A DNA stretch of 64,000 nt from JAFNAG01 sp963739235 (GTDB lineage: Bacteria; Acidobacteriota; UBA6911): contig CAVTZY010000050.1 of the NCBI GenBank assembly GCA_963739235.1, forward strand, positions 99,022-163,021, written 5' to 3'. Each line of letters starts with the position of its first letter. Within the stretch, counting starts at the first letter, position 1. Shown here piece after piece: positions 36,431 through 45,900 of the stretch. Under the pieces are notes generated by a model. That model worked only from the letters and a program-made list of their open reading frames with translations, did not search any database and was not told where the DNA came from. The position numbers and the translations under genes are program-made.

Positions 36431-37146
36431 TGTTCCCCTCCTGTAAATTCATGGATCCGATCGCTCGTCAGTACCTCGCCCACGCGCCCGTCTTCGATGC
36501 GGACGATGCGATCGGCGAAGCCTAGCGTGCGATTATCATGCGTAACAATTACCACTGCCCGGCCCTTGTCTCGCGCCAGTCCGCGCAGCATCTCCATAAC
36601 AGCGCCTCCGCTGGCCTTGTCCAGCGCCGCCGTCGGTTCATCGGCCAGGATGATCGAAGGCTCGCCTGCCAGCGCGCGGGCAATCGCCACGCGCTGTTTC
36701 TGGCCGCCGCTCAGATCGGCCGGGAACGCGTCATATTTGTCGCTGAGGCCGACGCTGTCCAACAGAGTGCGTGCGCGCCTGTGGGCCGCCGCGCCCCGGA
36801 TCTGTTTCAAATCGAGCGCCACCTCCACGTTTTCCGCCGCCGTCAGCGTCGGAAACAGATTGAAGCCCTGGAACACGAACCCGATGTGGCGCAGCCGCAG
36901 CGCCGGCAACTCCCGCTCGCGCAGGCGCGTGAGTTCACAGCCGGCGATCTTCACGCTGCCGCTGGTCGGGCGCAGGATGGCGCCCATGATGGATATCAGG
37001 GTTGTCTTGCCGCTTCCCGACGGCCCCATCAGCAGGGTCATTTCGCCCGGATGCACATCCAGGCTTACGCCGTCCAGGGCGCGCGCCGCGGCGGCGCCCT
37101 CGGCGTAGGTCTTCGTCAGTTCGCGCACTTCGATGGCTGGCGTCAT
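36427..37146 (-). CDS. MacB/DevA-type ABC transporter ATPase
   Basis: 239 residues with all ABC motifs: MGPSGSGKTTL (Walker A, residues about 40-50), a Q-loop in VFQGFNLFP, LSGGQKQRVAIARALA (signature), IILADEPTAALD (Walker B) and VIVTHD (switch His). The insert ELPALRLRHIGFVFQG is typical of the LolD/MacB/DevA branch, which works with FtsX-type permeases to export peptides, lipids or drugs. It lies between permease and adaptor genes on the same strand, 24 bp after the permease stop. Confidence 0.9.
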   Translation of the reverse strand: MTPAIEVRELTKTYAEGAAAARALDGVSLDVHPGEMTLLMGPSGSGKTTLISIMGAILRPTSGSVKIAGCELTRLRERELPALRLRHIGFVFQGFNLFPTLTAAENVEVALDLKQIRGAAAHRRARTLLDSVGLSDKYDAFPADLSGGQKQRVAIARALAGEPSIILADEPTAALDKASGGAVMEMLRGLARDKGRAVVIVTHDNRTLGFADRIVRIEDGRVGEVLTSDRIHEFTGGEQ

Positions 37147-37170
37147 GGATGATTCCTTTCCCGTTCTCGT

Positions 37171-38304
37171 TCAGCCTTTGAACACCATGGCCGGATCGAT
37201 CTTGGTCACCTTGTTGATGGAGACTATGGCCGCACTGACACACATCATCAGGGTGAGGCCGAACAGGCCCACCCGCACGGCATGGGGCAGCACAATATTG
37301 GCGCCGCCGCCGCGGCTCGACCATTCCACAAACATGGCGAGCGCAATTCCTACGCCGTAGCCGATCAGGGCGCTGATCACGGCCTGCTGCAGGATAATGC
37401 GATAGATGTAGCCGTTGGTCGCGCCCATCGCCTTCAGGGTTCCGAATTCGCGGATGTGGTCAATCGTGGCGGCGTAGATCGTCTGTGCCACCACGACCAC
37501 GCCGACCAGAAGCCCCAGCACGGCCGCCATAATCACCGTCACGCCTGCGCCCGTGCCGAACATCCAGTAGCGCGTGGTCTTCGAGCTGAATTCCGCGGTG
37601 GAGAAAACGTCCACTTCGCTCAACCGCGCCAGAAGATCGGTGCGCAACTTCTTCAGGTTGGCCCCCGCTGCCGCCTTCACCAGCAGAAACACCGTCTGGT
37701 TTTCGGCGGTCCCCGTGTAATGCTGTGCGTTCTTGAGCGAAGTAAACACCAGCGGCGACGTGGTGAAGGTGCGGATCCCTTCAGTGAAGCCGACAATGCG
37801 CGCGCGGAGGTTCCTGATCTCGACGGTCTGGCCCACGCGCGTCACCCCCAGCTTCTTCGCGTAGAAGCGATCGATCATTACGGTATCCGGCAGTTTGAGA
37901 TCTCTCACCTCGCCCTCGCCGATGCGCCACGGGCCGCCCATGCGGCCGTCGGGATCGAACCCGACAATTTCGCAGCCCTCGACCGAGCCATCCGGACGCT
38001 TCCACTGGCTGAACTTCACGAGGTATTTCTGGGCCTCGGCCACCCCGGGCACGGCGCGCGCGTGGTACAACTTTTTTTCCGAGAAGGGAACTCCCACCTC
38101 GATGTACTCCACCCCTTTGGATGTGATCCAAAAATCCGCGCCGGAATTATCGATTACGTTCGCGGTGGTCGTGGTGAAGCCGATGAACAGTCCCGTCTGC
38201 ACGGCCACCAGCACCACGGCAAAGATGATGCCCGTCAGCGTGACAGCCAGCCGCACCCGATCATGAAACAGGTTGCGAACTGCGAGCGATGCCATGAACT
38301 TCAT
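37171..38304 (-). CDS. FtsX/DevC-family ABC transporter permease
   Basis: 377 residues. An N-terminal transmembrane helix (LAVTLTGIIFAVVLVAVQTG) is followed by a periplasmic domain of about 220 residues and three C-terminal helices (GVTVIMAAVLGLLVGVVVVA; AVISALIGYGVGIALAMF; LFGLTLMMCVSAAIVSI). This is the MacB/DevC topology. REFGTLKAMGATNGYIYRII is the conserved cytoplasmic coupling segment of FtsX permeases. It starts the efflux operon; GGAGG precedes the ATG by 7 bases. A TetR gene lies 59 bp upstream on the same strand and probably controls it. Confidence 0.85.
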   Translation of the reverse strand: MKFMASLAVRNLFHDRVRLAVTLTGIIFAVVLVAVQTGLFIGFTTTTANVIDNSGADFWITSKGVEYIEVGVPFSEKKLYHARAVPGVAEAQKYLVKFSQWKRPDGSVEGCEIVGFDPDGRMGGPWRIGEGEVRDLKLPDTVMIDRFYAKKLGVTRVGQTVEIRNLRARIVGFTEGIRTFTTSPLVFTSLKNAQHYTGTAENQTVFLLVKAAAGANLKKLRTDLLARLSEVDVFSTAEFSSKTTRYWMFGTGAGVTVIMAAVLGLLVGVVVVAQTIYAATIDHIREFGTLKAMGATNGYIYRIILQQAVISALIGYGVGIALAMFVEWSSRGGGANIVLPHAVRVGLFGLTLMMCVSAAIVSINKVTKIDPAMVFKG

Positions 38305-38363
38305 TCCTCCGTAACATCAGTAATTTCAATAACACTGTTAATTATAAGCGCAAAAAAAATGGC

Positions 38364-38972
38364 TTACTTGAGCAGCCCCCGAATGGCCACGTCGAGGGTC
38401 AAATCCACCAGCCGCTCGTGGTCGACCCAGGGAAGGGCCGTACCGTGGGTGATTTTGAGCGCCGTCACGCCATGGATGATCAGCCACAGCGACTGGCTGA
38501 CCGCCAGCACGTCCGTCTCGCGAAAACGCCCTGCTTCGATGCATTGCGCAACGCTCTGCGTCAGGTATTGAAACGCCCGCCCTCCCTGGGTGTGGGTTTT
38601 GATCACCCCGTCGCACACTGCATCACACGGCGTCATGAAGGCGACGCGATACTGGTCGGGGTGCTTCAAGCCGAAATCGATGTAAGCCTTGAGGCCGGCT
38701 CTCAGTCGCTCGACCGGATCGCCCACGGCCTCGACGACTTTTTCCAGTTTCTTTGCCAGGAGAGCGAAAGTCTGATTGCAGATCTCGTCGACCAGTTCGC
38801 GCTTGTCGCGGAAATAAAGGTATATGGTAGTGGGCGAATACTCGATCTTCTCCGCGATCCTGCGCATGGAAACGCTCTCGTACCCCTCCTTGGCAAACAA
38901 CTCTCCTGCCGCCGCCAGGATTTCCAGCCGCAACGATTCTTTCTGTCGATGCCGTCTCTCTATCGTGCCCAT
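38364..38972 (-). CDS. TetR-family repressor of the efflux operon
   Basis: 202 residues from ATG 38972. The N-terminal HTH is LEILAAAGELFAKEGYESVS, MRRIAEKIEYSPTTIYLYFR (residues about 15-54), with the usual TTIYxYF recognition helix. The remainder is a helical ligand domain of the TetR_C type, with a Cys near the middle (TPCDAVCDG) and no clear ligand clue. The next gene is the ABC permease 59 bp downstream on the same strand, so it likely represses both its own promoter and the pump. The promoter and a near-palindrome are visible upstream. Confidence 0.85.
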   Translation of the reverse strand: MGTIERRHRQKESLRLEILAAAGELFAKEGYESVSMRRIAEKIEYSPTTIYLYFRDKRELVDEICNQTFALLAKKLEKVVEAVGDPVERLRAGLKAYIDFGLKHPDQYRVAFMTPCDAVCDGVIKTHTQGGRAFQYLTQSVAQCIEAGRFRETDVLAVSQSLWLIIHGVTALKITHGTALPWVDHERLVDLTLDVAIRGLLK

Positions 38973-38986
38973 AATGAACAACGTCA

Positions 38987-39015
38987 ATATACTTTACCTA
39001 GTTAAGTAGTGTCAA
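38987..39015 (-). promoter_or_regulatory. TetR gene promoter with near-palindromic operator in the spacer
   Basis: On the minus strand TTGACA (39015-39010) and GTATAT (38992-38987) are separated by exactly 17 bp. The spacer contains ACTTAACTAGGTAAAGT (39007-38991), a 17-bp sequence matching its own complement at 6 of 8 paired positions. A repressor bound there would block the promoter, so autoregulation by the TetR protein starting at 38972 is likely. Confidence 0.6.
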
Positions 39016-39057
39016 GGAATATCTTTCGTGGCGAGGAACGAAGCTCAAATGCACCGA

Positions 39058-39678
39058 TTATGCTGCTCCGGCTTGGGATAGGCTGACGATCAATTGATAG
39101 ACTCCCAGGCAGGCGAGGACGGCGGCAGAGAGCAAAACGAGTGCGCGCTGACCTCGAAGCCCGAGGAAACGGGCAGTTCCGGCAAGCAGGATACTCCCTG
39201 CTAGGGCAGCGACCATGGTGCCGTAGAAGGCTGCCACCAGGGCGATGGCATTTACCGGGTCCCGGCGCCAGGCGCCGATGATCGCAGGCCCGAGAACAAG
39301 CGCCCATCCGAGGTACGGATTGGGATTGAGCAGGTTGACCGCAGCCGCCTGCAGGAGGGTGCGCGCGCCCGAGTTGCCGGTCGCTTGCTTCGCTGCGGCG
39401 GGCCTGCGCCATTCTCGAACGGTGCTCCACGCCAGGTAAAGCAAGAGACATCCACCGGCCGCCCGCAAACCTAGCTGCGCCCCGGCGGGCAACCGGCCGA
39501 CAACGAGCAGGACTACGAGTGCGATGGGGCCGTCGCTGAGCAACGGCGCAAATGAGGCGGGAAGGGTGCGCACCCACCCCTGTGCCGCAACCCGTGACAG
39601 CAGGAAGGCCTGCAAGGGGCCGGGTTGAACGCTTGCGGCAAAGGCGAATCCCCAGCCGAGCAGCAGATAGGGCCACAT
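39058..39678 (-). CDS. LysE/RhtB-family exporter
   Basis: 206 residues with six hydrophobic segments. The opening LLLGWGFAFAASVQPGPLQA contains the PGP motif of LysE-type amino-acid exporters. NLLNPNPYLGWALVLGPAII matches the conserved NPNPYxFW loop. The family exports amino acids or small metabolites by proton exchange. It is transcribed away from the TetR promoter region; no operon partner is evident. The substrate cannot be read from the sequence. Confidence 0.8.
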   Translation of the reverse strand: MWPYLLLGWGFAFAASVQPGPLQAFLLSRVAAQGWVRTLPASFAPLLSDGPIALVVLLVVGRLPAGAQLGLRAAGGCLLLYLAWSTVREWRRPAAAKQATGNSGARTLLQAAAVNLLNPNPYLGWALVLGPAIIGAWRRDPVNAIALVAAFYGTMVAALAGSILLAGTARFLGLRGQRALVLLSAAVLACLGVYQLIVSLSQAGAA

Positions 39679-40109
39679 CAGATATCGTCTCCTTGGCCTT
39701 GCCTGTTGATCGCGGTCCTGACGATCAGCTCAAGGCTGCCGCGCGCCTCCCGACCGCGGGAACCGAAGACCGGCAATACTCTGGCAAGGAGATTCTACAC
39801 GCCGGAGGCGATATCGTGTATCACCTTATCTGGCGGCGCGCCGTTTAAAGCGCGCTTGAAAGCGTGATGTTTGTATTGGGAGGATGGAGGGACGCCGGCA
39901 GGCAAGAGAAAGCCGGTGGGAAAGGCACAATTGAGCGGAAATTGACGTGACCGTGAGCAAACCATCGCAATAGCAAGGCTGGCACTACGTTGGGATACCT
40001 TACACATTTCTTCATTCCGGAGAGAAACACCCCGACCTGGAACTGGGCGGCATTCCGAAGGGGGCCGGGGGGGGTCTGCACCGGAGGAGTGAAACGCGGC
40101 GCTGGACTT
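39679..40109. other. Intergenic stretch, nothing recognised
   Basis: About 430 bp between the exporter and the inverted-repeat element. GC-rich short frames occur without recognisable products. A run of eight G lies near 40068. No tRNA or regulatory element was identified. Confidence 0.35.
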
Positions 40110-40364
40110 AGTACTCGTGTTCACAATTACGCTAACGTCTGCTGGCGGGCTCCAAAGATGTTTGCTGTAAACAGGTTTCCTTTTTCAAGCACGCACATCC
40201 TAACAGAAGTTGACAGCCCGCCAGCCCTTCGGGCGCCGGCGGGGCGGCTCTGTCTGCTTTGTCGCTCCTCCTCGACGATGGCCGCCATCGCCTTCGTCGT
40301 CGCTTCGCGCATCCAGGGCCGCCGCGCTCGGCGCATATGTTACCGTAATTGTGAACACGAGTAC

Positions 40365-40365
<1 letters not shown>
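40110..40365. mobile_element. 256-bp MITE-like element with 22-bp perfect inverted ends at the groEL stop
   Basis: AGTACTCGTGTTCACAATTA begins at 40110 and its exact complement ends at 40365; 22 bp match without error and the similarity runs a few bases further outward and inward. The interior is GC-rich and contains no transposase. The right end abuts the groEL stop codon: the TAA of groEL is formed at 40367-40365, so the element joins the gene at its last base. A short GTACTTAGTAC self-palindrome flanks the right end. The element could also serve as the groEL transcription terminator because its arms would pair in RNA. Confidence 0.65.
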
Positions 40366-41991
<1,626 letters not shown>

Positions 41992-42047
41992 GAGTTCTCA
42001 CCCCTTATCTTCCCGCAATTAGAATACTCATTGTCGCCTGGAACGGC

Positions 42048-42344
42048 TTACTTCCCTTTCATCAGTACCGCCAGGATCTCTTCCTCACGCATGATGACGT
42101 ACTCCTCGTCATCAATCTTGATCTCCGTCCCGGCGTATTTCCCAAACAGTACCCGGTCTCCTGCCTTCACATCCATGGGTGACCGCTTGCCGTCTTCCAT
42201 CATTTTCCCCGGTCCCGCGGAGATCACCTCTCCTTCCATCGGCTTCTCTTTCGCCGTGTCCGGAATGATGATGCCGCCCTTGACCGTTTCTTTCTCCTCA
42301 ATCCGCTTCAGAAGTACCCGATCGTGCAAAGGCCTTGCTTTCAT
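42048..42344 (-). CDS. groS: 10-kDa chaperonin GroES
   Basis: 98 residues: MKARPLHDRVLLKRIEEKET opens the fold, GGIIIPDTAKEKPMEGEVIS is the mobile loop that binds GroEL, and DRVLFGKYAGTEIKIDDEEY, VIMREEEILAVL completes the barrel. GGGGGAT precedes the ATG. It is the first gene of the groES-groEL operon, and a CIRCE element lies 60 bp upstream, so heat-shock control by HrcA is expected. Confidence 0.95.
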   Translation of the reverse strand: MKARPLHDRVLLKRIEEKETVKGGIIIPDTAKEKPMEGEVISAGPGKMMEDGKRSPMDVKAGDRVLFGKYAGTEIKIDDEEYVIMREEEILAVLMKGK

Positions 42345-42403
42345 ATCGTTAGATCCCCCATTTCGTTAATACCGCTTCATTCGTCCGTACGATCCACTGT
42401 TAT

Positions 42404-42430
42404 TAGCACTCGAAAAAGGTGAGCGCTCAT
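42404..42430. promoter_or_regulatory. CIRCE operator (HrcA site) upstream of groES
   Basis: TTAGCACTC, nine bases, then GAGCGCTCA. The consensus is TTAGCACTC-N9-GAGTGCTAA, so the left arm is perfect and the right arm has two mismatches. The position 60 bp before groES, on the side of a TAATAA-like -10, is standard for HrcA repression. Confidence 0.85.
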
Positions 42431-42499
42431 GACGTTAGATCCAGAGGTAAGCATGTCGAACTGTGCCCGCTGCAAATCTGGATGGTCGCGAAGATCCTG

Positions 42500-43387
42500 C
42501 TATCCAGTGCTCCTGTGCCGGAACTTGATAAACCTTGATGGATCCAGCGAGCGTGCTCTGGGTCGCTTTACCCTGTCGGCAAGGCCGACCGCTTCCAGGG
42601 CACAGATGGCGTACCAGCCGATGTCCGTCTGCCACCAGCGCAGACCGAAGCGCGCTGAGCCGGCGTTGTCATGGTGGTTTCTGTGCCAGTTTTCGCCCCA
42701 TGCCGTCAGTTGCAGCGGCCCCAGCCACCAGACGTTTCTGCTGGAGTTGCCTGCTTCGGCAAGGCCCAGGTGCGTAATACTGTTCACGAAGCACTGCATG
42801 TGGAGCGAATAGACCAAACGAATTGCGCCCAGCCAGAAGAAACCCTGCCATCCGAGCGCAAGGCCGCAGCACAGGGAAAACAAAAGCACCGGCACTTCCG
42901 CAATCGTCCATATCTGGTACTGCCTTCGAGTCAACTCCGGACACCAGTTCTTCCGATCTGCACGGGCTGACTGGTACAACCAACGCAAATGTGCCCACCA
43001 GAAGCCCCCCTGCTTGGGACTGGAAATGTCCTCAGGTGTATCCGTACGTGCGTGATGCAGCCGGTGGTAGGCTACCCAACTTGCCGGCGCCCCGGAGCCG
43101 TTGAACATGGCCCAGAAAATAAGCATGTGCTCGATGATCTTGTTCACCTTGAGAGTGCGGTGCGCCAGCATTCGATGATAACCGATCGTCGTGCCGAAAC
43201 CGCCGAGAGCGGTGAACAGGATGGCCAAGCCTAAAATCTTTATGTCGGGGAGCGGATAGAAAATCAGGCCGGCAACCGCCAGGATGTGAATCAGGAGAAG
43301 ATAAGAGAAAACCGCCGCCTTGCCGCGGGCAGGTCGCCAGAACGGCTGTTCCCACGGTCGAATCTCCTCCATCACAGTCTTGTTCAT
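42500..43387 (-). CDS. Acyl-CoA/fatty-acid delta-9-type desaturase
   Basis: About 295 residues from ATG 43387 (alternative in-frame ATG at 43372). The three histidine boxes are present in order: GYHRMLAHR (HxxxxH), YHRLHHA (HxxHH) and NWHRNHHDN (HxxHH), which bind the di-iron centre. Hydrophobic segments (FSYLLLIHILAVAGLIFYPL; LGLAILFTALGGF; VPVLLFSLCCGLALGW) place it in the inner membrane. It inserts a cis double bond in acyl chains and adjusts membrane fluidity. It lies divergent from nothing obvious and just upstream of groES on the same strand, 70 bp from CIRCE. Confidence 0.85.
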   Translation of the reverse strand: MNKTVMEEIRPWEQPFWRPARGKAAVFSYLLLIHILAVAGLIFYPLPDIKILGLAILFTALGGFGTTIGYHRMLAHRTLKVNKIIEHMLIFWAMFNGSGAPASWVAYHRLHHARTDTPEDISSPKQGGFWWAHLRWLYQSARADRKNWCPELTRRQYQIWTIAEVPVLLFSLCCGLALGWQGFFWLGAIRLVYSLHMQCFVNSITHLGLAEAGNSSRNVWWLGPLQLTAWGENWHRNHHDNAGSARFGLRWWQTDIGWYAICALEAVGLADRVKRPRARSLDPSRFIKFRHRSTG

Positions 43388-43448
43388 GCCCGCTGCTCCT
43401 GTGTGCGAATTCCAGCACTCGACTCGCTCTATCCCGCCCACCGCATCC

Positions 43449-43778
43449 TCAGCGGACAGCTGCCTGCTCGTTATCGAAAACCTGGAATACTGTCAAGAGC
43501 CTGGTGATTGCCAGAATCTCTCGGACCTTGGTGGTCAGATTCAGGAGTTTTAGCTGCCCTCCCTCTTTGGCAACTGTGGTGAAGGAACTCACCAGTTCAC
43601 CAACGCCTGAGCTGTCGATGTAATTTACCTCGGCCAGGTTGAGGATGATCTTCTTCACCCCGTTGTGCAGGAGATCTTTGATCGTGCTGCGAACGACCAT
43701 GGTTCCCTGGCCAAGGATGATTTTGCCGCTGATATCCAGAATGTGAACGTCCCCGACTGTGCGTGTGTGAATGTTCAT
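43449..43778 (-). CDS. STAS-domain anti-sigma factor antagonist
   Basis: 109 residues. LDISGKIILGQGTMVVRSTI and IILNLAEVNYIDSSGVGELV match SpoIIAA-type STAS proteins; the Ser pair in IDSSGVGE is the phosphorylation site used to switch binding to an anti-sigma kinase. No kinase or phosphatase partner is adjacent, so it is an orphan in this window. It probably takes part in partner-switching control of stress genes or signalling. Confidence 0.88.
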   Translation of the reverse strand: MNIHTRTVGDVHILDISGKIILGQGTMVVRSTIKDLLHNGVKKIILNLAEVNYIDSSGVGELVSSFTTVAKEGGQLKLLNLTTKVREILAITRLLTVFQVFDNEQAAVR

Positions 43779-44101
43779 GTTTCTCTCCCCGACTCGATCG
43801 TGTTCCCCTTACCCGGAGCCTGTATATCCCCGCTGAGGCTCACCTCATGCCAAAGGCATGGCTGACAACACAAGCCACACTCTTTATACAACGTGGGGCA
43901 TTGCGTGTCAGTCCTCTTTTGCTCACACACCTGATCAAATTTGCTCAGTCCAGATCCAAGGGAATTGGTAGGGTCGTGCGTTTCCAAGCGCATGAAAATT
44001 TATGGTCTTTTGAAGGCAGCCACGAATGACACGAATAATTGAAAGCAAAAAACATTCGTGGCTGCTTTTGCAGTTTTTAAGCAAGTTATTATCAAAGCAG
44101 T
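43779..44101. other. Intergenic stretch with one terminator-like hairpin
   Basis: About 320 bp between the STAS and Crp genes. Apart from the hairpin at 44016-44065 nothing was recognised. The promoter of the STAS gene should lie here but no clear hexamers were picked out. Confidence 0.4.
44016..44065 (+). terminator. Terminator-like hairpin with 13-bp stem
   Basis: GCAGCCACGAATG (44016-44028) pairs perfectly with CATTCGTGGCTGC (44053-44065), followed by TTTTGCAGTTTTT on the plus strand. The U-run is better on the plus strand, but the hairpin sits 37 bp past the stop of the minus-strand Crp gene and could also stop that transcript. Confidence 0.55.
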
Positions 44102-44758
44102 CTAATCGTGCAGGACTACGCTGAGGAGGCCGCTATGGACCGTCAATCCGCTGGTATCATACTCAATAAAGCCAAGCTTCCGGAACTTGTTCATGAAATG
44201 ACTGACTCGCGCCCGGGTCGTGCCGACCATTTGCGCCAGCGATTCCTGATCTACTTTGGGCAGCACGATTTCGGTTCGGCTTTCCTTGCCAAAATGAGCC
44301 AGCAGCAAGAGAATCCGAGCCAGACGCTTTTCGCTTGAGTTGAATAGCTGGTCGACTAGATCCGCCTCGTATCGGATGTTGCGGGAGAGCAGATGCTTGA
44401 CGAATAGTACCGCGACGTCGTGCTTTTCGTGGAGCATACGCTCCATCAGCAATTTCTCGATCTTGTCAAGCGTGCACTCCGACAATGCGACAGCCGCTGC
44501 CATACGAAACGGTTGACCGGCGAGGCAGCCCTCGCCGAAGAACTCACCGGCGTCGAGAATGGCGACGATCGCCTCCTTGCCCTGTTGGGATATGACCGAG
44601 ATCTTTACCTTGCCTTGCCGGATGTAGAACAAGGAATCCGCAGGTTGTCCTTGCTGATAGATGTCGTGGCCCATTCCGCATTCCACAACGGTCTGCCCGC
44701 GGAAGAGACCGGTGAATAGGGCTTCCCAATCGACCGACTGGCTTTTCTTAAGAGCCAT
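44102..44758 (-). CDS. Crp/Fnr-family transcription regulator
   Basis: 218 residues from ATG 44758 with AAGGAGG upstream. The cyclic-nucleotide-binding fold is clear (IYQQGQPADSLFYIRQGKVK, then AGEFFGEGCLAGQPFRMAAA). It lacks the exact GELAL-RPRAAT pattern for cAMP and has no Fnr Cys cluster, so the effector is open. The C-terminal HTH is KVDQESLAQMVGTTRARVSH, FMNKFRKLGFIEY. Several soil-bacterial relatives of this form occur near stress genes. No partner gene is adjacent. Confidence 0.88.
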   Translation of the reverse strand: MALKKSQSVDWEALFTGLFRGQTVVECGMGHDIYQQGQPADSLFYIRQGKVKISVISQQGKEAIVAILDAGEFFGEGCLAGQPFRMAAAVALSECTLDKIEKLLMERMLHEKHDVAVLFVKHLLSRNIRYEADLVDQLFNSSEKRLARILLLLAHFGKESRTEIVLPKVDQESLAQMVGTTRARVSHFMNKFRKLGFIEYDTSGLTVHSGLLSVVLHD

Positions 44759-44806
44759 AAAGACCTCCTTGATGGCCAAGGGCGCGCCAAGCATCGAAAG
44801 AGATTA

Positions 44807-45079
44807 GCTAGTTTCTGTCGCGAAATTCGGCAGCGAGATCGGCTGGCCGAGCCCCAGAGGGGCTAAGAGATAGTAGCCGGGGGCGCAAGCCCCCGGAAAG
44901 GATGTAGCATTGAAGGAGCCCCGGCAGGGGCCAAAGATCTTTGTCCGCAACCTTTTCTGTCGCCCAGGGCTCCACGCTGTTTTCCAATCCAATCCCGGGC
45001 TTGCGCCCGGGGCTATTTTCTTTCCGCCCCTCCGGGGCTTGCCTAAAGGGCGGAGCAAGTTTCGCGACAGAGACTAGCT
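44807..45079. mobile_element. 273-bp inverted-repeat element carrying GC-rich hairpins (repeat copy 2)
   Basis: AGCTAGTTTCTGTCGCGAAA starts at 44807; the complement of AGCTAGTCTCTGTCGCGAAA ends at 45079, one mismatch in 20. The interior is a chain of GC-rich hairpins (GCCCCAGAGGGGC, GCCGGGGGCGCAAGCCCCCG, GAGCCCCGGCAGGGGC, CCCGGGCTTGCGCCCGGGG, GCCCCTCCGGGGC). Several of these modules recur at 33380-33620. It has no coding capacity. The left end lies 49 bp upstream of the Crp start, so it may affect that promoter. Confidence 0.65.
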
Positions 45080-45400
45080 GGGGGGCGTTGCGTCCCGCAC
45101 CCCTGAGTTTCGCTCGATTCTTCAGAGGCATAATTATTTTACCTCGAATAGAGCTGGCAACCAAACAGATATGATGCCGGATGGGAATCATCGGGCGGCT
45201 CTCGCAAAGCAGTCATGCGGCCGTATGCCTGCAACCCGTGGAGCGAATCAAGTCGAACGAGCTGCAATAGATTCACAGCCTCGGTTTATTGTAACAGTGT
45301 AAAGGGCGGTTTGAGCTTGACTTTTCAGGTGTCGGCCGTTTGATGCAAAGATCCGGCTTTGGGGCGGGCCCATCTTGCCCGCCTATCACCGGGCCAACGA
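45080..45400. other. Intergenic stretch, nothing recognised
   Basis: About 320 bp between the inverted-repeat element and the promoter at 45401. No gene, RNA or repeat was identified. Confidence 0.35.
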
Positions 45401-45430
45401 TTGACAATAATCGACACGTGCCGTTATCAT
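45401..45430 (+). promoter_or_regulatory. Promoter before the excisionase-like ORF
   Basis: TTGACA (45401-45406) is followed after 18 bp by TATCAT (45425-45430), five of six matches to the -10 consensus. It lies 60 bp upstream of the ATG at 45491 on the same strand. Confidence 0.5.
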
Positions 45431-45490
45431 GGGTCCACCTGTCTTGGTGTCGCATGGGGAGGCTATCTAGCGTGCGGAAAGGGGGCACGC

Positions 45491-45649
45491 ATGGTCAGGC
45501 CGAAGGCGATGGTGGTAACCATTGAAGATTTGACCGACAACCTGAAGTTGTCAGATTCAACCCGCTACCACTTCGCCCGGGGCGGCAAAATGCCGGGTGT
45601 CATAGCCGGCCGGCACGGGCGGTTCCACAAGGCGGCCTTCTACGAATGA
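45491..45649 (+). pseudogene. Excisionase-type (HTH_17) DNA-binding protein, truncated by TGA
   Basis: ATG 45491 follows AAAGGGGGCACGC. The 52-residue frame has VVTIEDLTDNLKLSDSTRYH, FARGGKMPGVIAGRHGRFHK, AAFYE, close to the excisionase/MerR-like pattern (LTVEELAxYLKxxxxTVYxLxxxGKxPGxKVGRxWRFxKxxIxxW). The TGA at 45647 replaces the usual Trp. The recognition-helix T-V-Y is changed to T-R-Y. It is either a minimal DNA-binding protein or a decayed phage/integron-type excisionase. Confidence 0.55.
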
Positions 45650-45690
45650 TTGCGCAATGGCGGCCGGTTTACCATTGATGCAAGAAGTAG

Positions 45691-45900
45691 GATCACGAAA
45701 CGGACAACGGAACGATCAACGCGATTGCCGGGTTCATCGAGAACATCGACAATCACGTGATGTGCGGCGTGTGCGTCCGCGGTAAGTACCGGGATGTCAT
45801 CCTGTTCGGTGACGATCAGGCGTCCAGGGCACTGGAGGACCATGGCCACCCGTTCGGGCTTGAACAAAGAAGGAGTCATGAAAAAGCGGACAAAGCCTGA
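45691..45900 (+). other. Open frame without a start codon, protein-like, unidentified
   Basis: Seventy codons run from just after a TAG at 45688 to a TGA at 45900, reading for example INAIAGFIENIDNHVMCGVC and VRGKYRDVILFGDDQASRAL. There is no ATG before the internal GTG-ATG (HVM). It looks like the middle of a gene whose front was lost; the KYRDVIL stretch faintly recalls type I methylase N-termini, but not enough to assign. It overlaps the start of the chemotaxis-like gene. Confidence 0.2.

Noticed and set aside
43779..45490. tRNA or small RNA genes in the intergenic regions
   Set aside because: The hairpins seen lack cloverleaf structure and CCA-type ends; they fit a terminator and GC-rich repeats better.
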